From UBA5009 sp038043185 (GTDB lineage: Bacteria; Bdellovibrionota; Bdellovibrionia; Bdellovibrionales; Bdellovibrionaceae): a stretch of DNA of 30,631 nucleotides. Position numbers and translations under genes: made by a program. The stretch covers positions 1-30,631 of the forward strand of contig JBBTCO010000054.1 in NCBI GenBank assembly GCA_038043185.1, read 5' to 3'. Positions within the stretch are counted from its first letter, which is position 1. The number at the start of each line of letters is the position of its first letter. Shown here in pieces: positions 25,825 to 30,631 of this stretch. The notes below the pieces were generated by a model. The model did not search any database. It saw only the letters and a program-made list of their open reading frames with translations, and was not told the DNA's origin.

Positions 25825-25957
25825 ATTTGTTGCGCGTCTGCGGAAAGATTAAAGGAGTTGATAGCTTAGGTCTAAAATTGGTATACGCGAATATGTCGAT
25901 TTTGGTAACCAAGGTAACAGAGTTTTTAAAGAGATAAAAAGATGGACTTAACATAGT

Positions 25958-26044
25958 CCCCGGGTGGCGAAATTGGTAGACGCAACAGCTTGAGGTGCTG
26001 TCGATCGAAAGGTTGTGCTGGTTCAAGTCCAGTCCCGGGGACCA
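25958..26044 (+). tRNA. tRNA-Leu (anticodon GAG)
   Basis: An 87-base class II tRNA. The acceptor stem CCCCGGG pairs perfectly with CCCGGGG, followed by the discriminator A and an encoded CCA (26042-26044). The D-arm is GCGAAATTGGTAGACGC, the anticodon stem ACAGC/GCTGT encloses TTGAGGT (GAG at 25992-25994), the long variable arm is typical of Leu, and the T-arm has TGG-TTCAAGT-CCA. It reads CUC and CUU codons. The C1-G72 end pair is uncommon for tRNA-Leu, which usually starts with G. A tyrosine integrase gene begins 132 bases downstream, so its 3' half may be an attachment site. Confidence 0.93.
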
Positions 26045-26150
26045 AATCTTTTATATCCTCTTTGAGCTCTCAATTTGATCCACTTTTAAGATTTAACCGA
26101 CCAAAGTCCGCTCTTCAAGAACATCATTTTTTCAGCCGCTTGTGTTTATA

Positions 26151-26175
26151 CCGCTAACCTCCGAAAGGGTAACGG
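26151..26175. promoter_or_regulatory. Imperfect inverted repeat before the integrase start
   Basis: CCGCTAACC and GGGTAACGG flank TCCGAAA and pair at seven of nine positions. The right arm overlaps the AAAGGG ribosome binding site of the integrase gene, so the structure could restrict its translation or be an operator. The rest of the 132-base stretch from the tRNA to the integrase shows nothing I can name. Confidence 0.3.
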
Positions 26176-26176
26176 T

Positions 26177-27370
26177 ATGATCGACGAATCAGAACTCGAA
26201 AAAGCAATACGCGCACTCAACCTCAAATGGCTTCAAGCAGACCGAAAGTATCGGTGGATGCTGGCTGATGAGGATGGGGTCTTCTACATCAAACGCAACA
26301 TCAAGATTGCCGAGACTAAAAAGAAAACCTTCCAGCGCCTGCCACGCAAAATCTACGGCCACCTTCCAAAAGAAGAATTAGAAAAGTTAATCACGCGACT
26401 TAACTTTTCTCAGGACCGTGAAAAGCGGATGCGTGACCGATTCAAAATCGAGTCGGCTTTTATTTCGCAAGCTTTACTCGAAGAGTTCTACCAGCAACTC
26501 GACGCCGAGATCCCTACGAAAAGTATTGTGAAGCAGCGCTACTCACACTTGCGCAGAGAGTTCTTGGACTTTTTCCTGAAGAAGGATCCCAATCCCGTCA
26601 ATTGGCATCGGCATCATCAAGCAGAGTGGTGTAATCATCTCCTCGCGAAAAAACGCAGTACCAGCACCCTGAGGCAAATCGTGGGCATTGCCAATCGGTT
26701 CATGAAGTTCCTCCACAAGAAACGACCTGATGAAATTCCTATGATGGTCTTCACTCCGATATCCCGGGCGCGGTTTAGAAAAATCAAAGACGAATGGTCA
26801 ATTGAAGAGTTAGGACGCCCACCTAGCTTTATCAATGAGTTCGACTTTAAAACCATCGAAAAGCGTATACCGCCGCAACTCAAATCTGTATTCCTTCTAT
26901 GTTATTACTTTGGTCTTCGTAGAAGTGAAGCAATGGGTCTCTACGGGCGATTGGATTGCATTAAAAAGGGTTACCTACAGATAGATAAACAGCTCCTCCG
27001 ATACACGCGTGAAGGTAAGTTGATTTTAGGTTCCACAAAGGGACGGATGGCTCGGAAAGTTCCTTATTGGTATTCTTCGCCTGAAAGCGCCTACGAACTC
27101 GTGCAAAATATCGTAGCGATGTGCCCATCCGACTATACCAGGAAATTTCGTGCATTCTTAAAGAAGAACAAGCTCGATTACTTTGTCCATGATTGCCGAC
27201 ACTCTTTCATCACCAATGCTGTCAACGATTCCCGCAAGCTTCAACTAAATGATATCCGGTTAGCCGCAGGTCATGCCGATCTTCGAGTAACCAACGGCTA
27301 TCTGCGTGACAGCACCAATTATGATGAACAGATTTGGAAGCCGGAAACGCCAAAAAAGATCGCCGGTTAG
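26177..27370 (+). CDS. Tyrosine-family integrase
   Basis: A 397-residue site-specific recombinase that cuts and rejoins DNA via a covalent tyrosine link. The catalytic residues are visible: Arg in YYFGLRRSEAMGL, Lys in the STKGRMARKVPY turn, HDCRH with His338 and Arg341, His366 in AAGHADL, and nucleophile Tyr375 in TNGYL. Residues 1-95 form an extra basic N-terminal region and 100-200 a SAM-like core-binding domain. AAAGGG precedes the ATG. Its place directly after tRNA-Leu is the standard layout of an integrative element. Codon use is visibly more GC-rich than in the genes left of the tRNA. Confidence 0.93.
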   Translation: MIDESELEKAIRALNLKWLQADRKYRWMLADEDGVFYIKRNIKIAETKKKTFQRLPRKIYGHLPKEELEKLITRLNFSQDREKRMRDRFKIESAFISQALLEEFYQQLDAEIPTKSIVKQRYSHLRREFLDFFLKKDPNPVNWHRHHQAEWCNHLLAKKRSTSTLRQIVGIANRFMKFLHKKRPDEIPMMVFTPISRARFRKIKDEWSIEELGRPPSFINEFDFKTIEKRIPPQLKSVFLLCYYFGLRRSEAMGLYGRLDCIKKGYLQIDKQLLRYTREGKLILGSTKGRMARKVPYWYSSPESAYELVQNIVAMCPSDYTRKFRAFLKKNKLDYFVHDCRHSFITNAVNDSRKLQLNDIRLAAGHADLRVTNGYLRDSTNYDEQIWKPETPKKIAG

Positions 27371-27405
27371 GTCTTTGCGCAGTGGTCTCTTGGTACAATT
27401 CCAGT

Positions 27406-27924
27406 GTGAACAGCGAATCACAGTCACAAAATTTGAAAGTCTGCAACTCGTGTAAGCGGTCCTTACACACGAGTTGCTTTGGGACAATAAAAACATCACC
27501 TGATGGTTATAACGTTAGCTGTAAAGAATGTCGCAACTACAGACGCCGAAGGACCTATCATCAGTCGCCAGAACGTGAGGCTATTATTCTTCCACTCAAT
27601 GAAAACAACCGCGCAATTCTAGTGACCGCATTGATGAACGCCACACGGGTGGATATTCCGGCTATATATGGATCTACCAATGAATCTGTAACCTTCAAGA
27701 TTGACACGGATTATGCTGGCGCTCTGTGGTGCGAGTTTTTTAGAGGATCACCGAATACAAAACACCAATATGTATCCGGTGCGCCTAGAGACAAATTTAT
27801 TGAAGTTTTGCTTTATATTCTCAATCAGCAGAACGTCAGGCTGTTCCCTGTCGACCAGCCACTGCTGGCGATAGAATGGACGCGTACCCAGAATTACGCT
27901 GCGTCTTCCTCGTCGTCTTCGTAG
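27406..27924 (+). CDS. Zinc-ribbon protein of unknown function
   Basis: A protein of 172 residues if started at the GTG at 27406, or 196 from an ATG at 27334 that overlaps the integrase by 37 bases; neither has a clear ribosome binding site. The N-terminal region has CxxC (Cys13, Cys16), 22 residues, then CxxC (Cys39, Cys42) followed by RNYRRRR. This treble-clef/zinc-ribbon pattern is common in phage and mobile-element proteins, sometimes next to HNH nucleases, but no HNH motif is present. The remaining 120 residues are unrecognised, and the protein ends in Ser-rich AASSSSSS. The Ser tail overlaps the acidic C-terminus of the convergent gene by 31 bases. A strong hairpin lies within the coding sequence. 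Confidence 0.6.
   Translation: MNSESQSQNLKVCNSCKRSLHTSCFGTIKTSPDGYNVSCKECRNYRRRRTYHQSPEREAIILPLNENNRAILVTALMNATRVDIPAIYGSTNESVTFKIDTDYAGALWCEFFRGSPNTKHQYVSGAPRDKFIEVLLYILNQQNVRLFPVDQPLLAIEWTRTQNYAASSSSSS
27443..27477. repeat. Long hairpin inside the zinc-ribbon gene
   Basis: GCAACTCGT plus GTAAG pairs with CTTAC plus ACGAGTTGC, giving 14 base pairs with a two-base AC bulge on the 3' side and a five-base CGGTC loop. It sits over codons for the first CxxC of the zinc-ribbon. No T-run follows, so it is not an obvious terminator. Confidence 0.7.
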
Positions 27925-28755
27925 TGGTGCGGATTCATCAATTCCATCAGCGNNNNNNNNNNCGTCGTACTCATCTTTCCACTTCTTTAGTTCTTCATGA
28001 GAATGAATCTTCGGGAACGCAGGAACCCGGGTTGCATCTGCCTTAACTTGCCTGTCGTGCTCTTGCTGAAGCATGGCAATCATATCGATTCCCAATTCCT
28101 TGACCGGGTTAGGTTGACTCTTTTCCTGTTTTCCACCTGTAGGATTAAATAAGAAATCCCTATTTTTAGAAGTGAACCTATCCTTTGCTAACCCTTGCAT
28201 TATGAGATTGAGATAGTTGAGCTTTTGGAAATCATCGACTTTTCGGTCATATCCTGACTCGGCCATTTTGATTAGAGAGTCATGAAATAGGTCAGACGCC
28301 TCTTCTGGCCGACCAAGTTTTAGCATTATTGCTTTCGCTTTTTTATAACCATGGTCGCAAAGCAAATCGATCTCCTTTTTGACTGATGTGGCTTGCTCGC
28401 TCTTTAAATATTCTTCGGCATCAAAAAGATCATCTTCTTCCGCAATAACGACGGAGATCATTTCTATTACTTGTTCTGATGCTTTCCAGGCCGCCCGACA
28501 TTTTATTCCGGCATAAATGAACATCAGCTTCCACTCTTCTGAATCAATGCCGTACTCAGCTTTGATCGAGTTAGATGCTTTGATCCAACCTCTGATCTCT
28601 TTTTCGGTTTCAATCCTAATTCTGGATATATCACCGAGGAGCCCCCAAACTTCTTTCGAAAGTAAGTTCTTTCCCATCTTGTTAAAGTCGTTCGTCTTCT
28701 TCGCTTTGTGTGTTTGAGAAGCGTCTGATGAAATTGTTTTTTTTGGTTTGGCCAA
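27894..28755 (-). CDS. Unknown protein with sigma-70 region-2-like segment, interrupted by assembly gap
   Basis: The gene reads on the minus strand from a TTG at 28755 (AGGAGGGG just upstream; protein starts MAKPKK), through the 10-N gap at 27953-27962, to a TAA at 27894-27896. Joining the two sides in frame needs a true gap that is a multiple of three; a gap of zero would give 283 residues ending NPHHYEDDEEDAA. Residues 1-35 are Lys-rich and 36-125 are helical. Residues 133-200 (LGRPEEASDLFHDSLIKM, then YLNLIMQGLAKDRF) resemble sigma-factor region 2. No region 4 helix-turn-helix is visible. An upstream TTG at 28797 lacks a ribosome binding site. Function is inferred only from this resemblance. 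Confidence 0.55.
27953..27962. other. Assembly gap (10 N)
   Basis: Ten consecutive undefined bases, the usual placeholder for a scaffold join of unknown size. It lies inside the 3' part of the minus-strand gene at 27894-28755 and makes a naive translation switch to a wrong frame. Confidence 1.
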
Positions 28756-28804
28756 ACGCCCCTCCTGCCTACTTGAATTCTCTATTCCTTTCGGCAATTT
28801 ACTG

Positions 28805-28860
28805 AATGTACATTAGGTTTAGGTCCGGGCTGGATCGCTAGGGATCACATAATTTTGTGA
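28805..28860. promoter_or_regulatory. Two palindromes in the divergent intergenic region
   Basis: AATGTACATT (28805-28814) is a perfect 10-base palindrome, and TCACA-TAATTT-TGTGA (28845-28860) is a 16-base inverted repeat. Both lie in the 281-base space between the divergent starts at 28755 and 29037. They are plausible operator sites for a dimeric repressor. I see no convincing sigma-70 promoter or gene in the rest of this stretch. Confidence 0.4.
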
Positions 28861-29036
28861 GGCCGCACCTGGAGAATTCCCGATCTGAGACAGAACCAAA
28901 TTTATTTAGATTTCTTCGGCTCCAACCATCAATTTTTTCGTATTCATTTATGAACAACTACTCCGCTCGGGCTTAACCATGGTGGTGAAGCTTATAGACA
29001 CTCCGGTGAGCGGCGCAAAGGAGCAGGAGAATTTTT

Positions 29037-29294
29037 ATGGTTGCCAGTGTATCAAAACGAGCTCTGTCCCAAAATGAAGCAAGCGTTCTTTCACAGTTAG
29101 CCGCTGAATACGAAGTCGGTGCCGTATCTATACATAAGAATGGCTTCCTAGCTCAGGTCCACAAAACAGGCAGCGATGGTCAGCAGAAATGTGTAGTCGC
29201 CTTCTGCCGGATTGAAGAAGAGATTTTCGTAATTCCACAAGCATTGCTTGAGCGCATTGACTTTGAAAACGGTACGGTCGATCTCGCTGCTTAA
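29037..29294 (+). CDS. Small orphan protein (85 residues)
   Basis: An 85-residue soluble protein with no recognisable family. GGAG and CAGGAG lie upstream of the ATG, giving good translation signals. The sequence alternates helix (ALSQNEASVLSQLAAEYEV) and strands (GAVSIHKNGFLAQVHK, KCVVAFCRI, EIFVIPQALLERIDF), suggesting a small alpha/beta fold. It has two Cys and no signal peptide or membrane segment. It lies 87 bases before another small orphan gene of similar size and both precede the second recombinase, so they may be cargo or control genes of the element. Confidence 0.6.
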   Translation: MVASVSKRALSQNEASVLSQLAAEYEVGAVSIHKNGFLAQVHKTGSDGQQKCVVAFCRIEEEIFVIPQALLERIDFENGTVDLAA

Positions 29295-29381
29295 AAAAGG
29301 AAATCCGACGCATCGTCGCCATCAAAGATTAAAACTCAGGCGGTCCGCAAGCACGGGCTGCCTTTAACCAAAGGGGCTAGA

Positions 29382-29645
29382 ATGAAAGCATTTAAGGAAC
29401 TGTTTCAAAATGAGTCACGTCCGCAACTAGAGTCGATGATGTTTTCAGACGTAGCAGGGTGCACCACGATCTATTACGACTCTGGTTTGCCAATGCTTAC
29501 CGTGATTAGCTTGGCAGCTGGAGACGAGAATACGGATTTGGACGAAATGATTTTCGTTCTTGACCACGATCAACAGAAATTCTTCCAGGGCAGCAGAGCT
29601 GAATGGAATGCTGTCATTCGGCGATTCAGATCTTTATCAAAATAA
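29382..29645 (+). CDS. Small orphan protein (87 residues)
   Basis: An 87-residue acidic protein with no recognised family. AAAGGGG precedes the ATG by seven bases. The sequence reads as helix (KAFKELFQNESRPQLESMM), strands (CTTIYYDSG, LPMLTVISLAAG, EMIFVLDH) and a closing helix (SRAEWNAVIRRFRSL), so it is probably a small alpha/beta protein. No membrane or export signal is present. The 187 bases between its stop and the next recombinase hold no other gene that I can support. Confidence 0.55.
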   Translation: MKAFKELFQNESRPQLESMMFSDVAGCTTIYYDSGLPMLTVISLAAGDENTDLDEMIFVLDHDQQKFFQGSRAEWNAVIRRFRSLSK

Positions 29646-29790
29646 GCACGGCAAGATCGAAAAAGAACGAAATTGCACATATGTTCTTTATCGAATTGAA
29701 ATGCGGCCTAAGATATTTAAACAACAAAGCAATCTTGGTTCTGGCTGACCCTGACTTAACTTCCCTATGTCTTGAATGGGAAACACTTCT

Positions 29791-29796
29791 TATAAT
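29791..29796 (+). promoter_or_regulatory. Candidate -10 box for the second recombinase
   Basis: A perfect TATAAT lies 36 bases before the recombinase ATG, leaving room for a short leader with the AGGAGG ribosome binding site at about 29821. The -35 region at a 17-base spacing (TGTCTT) is poor, so the promoter would be weak or activator-dependent. Confidence 0.35.
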
Positions 29797-29832
29797 TTGA
29801 ACCAGCAATGTTCTCTTTCTAGGAGGTAGTCC

Positions 29833-30447
29833 ATGATTTCGGCCGATAAAGTTCTAAGTGAACCTCAACTCAACAAATTACTCAGACGTTTAAAGTCTGA
29901 AAAAGACAAATCGATCCTTGCGATCTGCAACTCCTCGAAAAGAAATCCAAAGGAAGTGCGAATTGTGATCGACTTTTTTCTGTTCACACTGATTGCCAAC
30001 ACCGGCCTGCGCATCTCGGAAGCCCTCAATTTAAAATGGTCCGATGTTCATGAGGATTTTCTAATGGTCAGGCCCGAGATTTCAAAAAATAAACGGAGAG
30101 GCACTGTATATTTCGGATTGAAAACCCAGGCTATCATTCAGGAATTGAAGGACGTTCGAACTAACGTAATAAACAGAAAGTCTGGCGATTTCCTATTCAG
30201 CTTGAATGGGAGCGTGCCAAGCAGAAGCTTCATGCACCTTCGATTCAAGTATTGGCTAGAGCAGAATGAGTTACCCAGCCAGTTCTCGATTCACTCATTA
30301 CGGCATACATACGGAACCATGTGTCTCGATAAGGGCCTGCCACTAACCTTCGTTCGGGACAACCTCAGACATTCTTCAGTTGCCGTCACTTCGCAATACC
30401 TACACTTAACAAAAGAAAGCCGGGAAAAGGTACGTGACCTCTTTTGA
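29833..30447 (+). CDS. Minimal tyrosine recombinase (catalytic domain only)
   Basis: A 204-residue tyrosine recombinase with a full catalytic set: Arg60 in ANTGLRISEAL, a Lys in the KNKRRGTVYF beta-hairpin, His154 and Arg157 in HSLRHTYGT, His180 in LRHSSVAVTSQY and nucleophile Tyr189. There are only about 45 residues before the catalytic core, so the usual N-terminal core-binding domain is missing. AGGAGG precedes the ATG, and no in-frame extension upstream restores the missing domain. Such short members occur in phages, plasmids and conjugative elements and may act in resolution, inversion or together with another recombinase. The final 184 bases of the window hold no gene I can support. Confidence 0.88.
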   Translation: MISADKVLSEPQLNKLLRRLKSEKDKSILAICNSSKRNPKEVRIVIDFFLFTLIANTGLRISEALNLKWSDVHEDFLMVRPEISKNKRRGTVYFGLKTQAIIQELKDVRTNVINRKSGDFLFSLNGSVPSRSFMHLRFKYWLEQNELPSQFSIHSLRHTYGTMCLDKGLPLTFVRDNLRHSSVAVTSQYLHLTKESREKVRDLF

Positions 30448-30631
30448 GTCCCATGACCGGTATGCAATGTACCGATCCCCACGAGCAGACTTTCTCCCCA
30501 AGAAATAAATAATAATTTTTCCTGGGCATCCTGCATTTGGATAAAAATGGTACAGGCGTTCGCCTCGACCTCCTAAATGCTTGAAAAGCCATTCAATCCC
30601 ACTCCGCCCACCTGCAACAACAAACACACTG

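Noticed and set aside
25786..25957. Group I intron in the first tRNA-Leu anticodon loop
   Set aside because: tRNA-Leu anticodon loops host such introns in other bacteria, but no 3' exon follows and the next tRNA starts with a full 5' half rather than a 3' exon.
25769..26026. An 85-codon minus-strand frame
   Set aside because: It runs across both tRNA-Leu copies on the opposite strand and has no coding character.
27443..27477. Integron attC site
   Set aside because: The stem and bulge are reminiscent, but the flanking core bases do not match the required GTTRRRY and RYYYAAC boxes, and no IntI-type integrase is evident.
27748..28797. A 349-residue minus-strand frame reading through the N gap
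   Set aside because: It depends on treating the placeholder N as exactly ten real bases; the tail beyond the gap is an Arg-rich antisense translation of the zinc-ribbon gene. A different frame gives a natural stop at 27894.
28845..28860. CRP-type binding site
   Set aside because: The arms are in the reverse order (TCACA-N6-TGTGA instead of TGTGA-N6-TCACA), so it is only kept as an unassigned inverted repeat.
28979..29074. A 32-codon frame starting at the ATG at 28979, overlapping the 85-residue gene
   Set aside because: It has no ribosome binding site and runs out of frame into a better-supported gene.
30406..30631. A minus-strand frame open to the right window edge, with stop at 30406
   Set aside because: It overlaps the end of the recombinase by about 40 bases, has no recognisable motif, and competing frames on the same strand are similarly open; it cannot be decided without the adjoining sequence.

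Overview
The window reads as a Gram-negative, aerobic bacterial chromosome of modest GC content. An AsmA-like envelope protein, YajC/SecDF, a heme A synthase and many signal peptides support this. Gene content and order (queA-tgt-yajC-secD-secF-recJ-queC) suggest a Bdellovibrionota-type bacterium; this is an inference from pattern, not a database match. Genes are tightly packed, with 4-base start/stop overlaps and several tail-to-tail overlaps.

Bases 1-25255 are core chromosome. In order they hold: the 3' end of an unrecognised gene; a secreted coiled-coil protein followed by a TatA-like protein; a YceI protein; a minus-strand greA, AsmA-like, glycerophosphodiesterase cluster; a DHH phosphoesterase (NrnA type); two BFD-type [2Fe-2S] proteins flanking a secreted trypsin-like protease; glyoxalase II; an SDR epimerase; an ABC1/UbiB-type kinase coupled to a thioredoxin-like protein; a zinc CDF exporter; heme A synthase; a stand-alone Lon N-domain protein; a NUDIX hydrolase; a Na/Pi symporter coupled to a DUF486 membrane protein. 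The block ends in a long minus-strand run, queA, tgt, yajC, secD, secF, recJ, queC, DUF366. It combines queuosine tRNA modification with the Sec accessory complex.

Bases 25256-26176 are the most structured non-coding stretch. On the minus strand, upstream of queA, lie an unlisted 40-residue membrane protein gene with a strong ribosome binding site, two hairpins (one an intrinsic terminator 37 bases before queA), and 3.5 copies of a 19-base tandem repeat. On the plus strand a promoter leads into a tRNA-Leu(GAG) 5' half that stops exactly at the anticodon loop. A complete tRNA-Leu(GAG) follows 172 bases later.

From 26177 to the right edge the DNA looks acquired. It has a tyrosine integrase directly after the tRNA, a zinc-ribbon protein with a long hairpin inside its coding sequence, a protein with a sigma-region-2-like segment that is split by a 10-N assembly gap, two small orphan genes, and a second, catalytic-domain-only tyrosine recombinase. 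This is best read as the left part of an integrative element at a tRNA-Leu site; its other end is not in the window.
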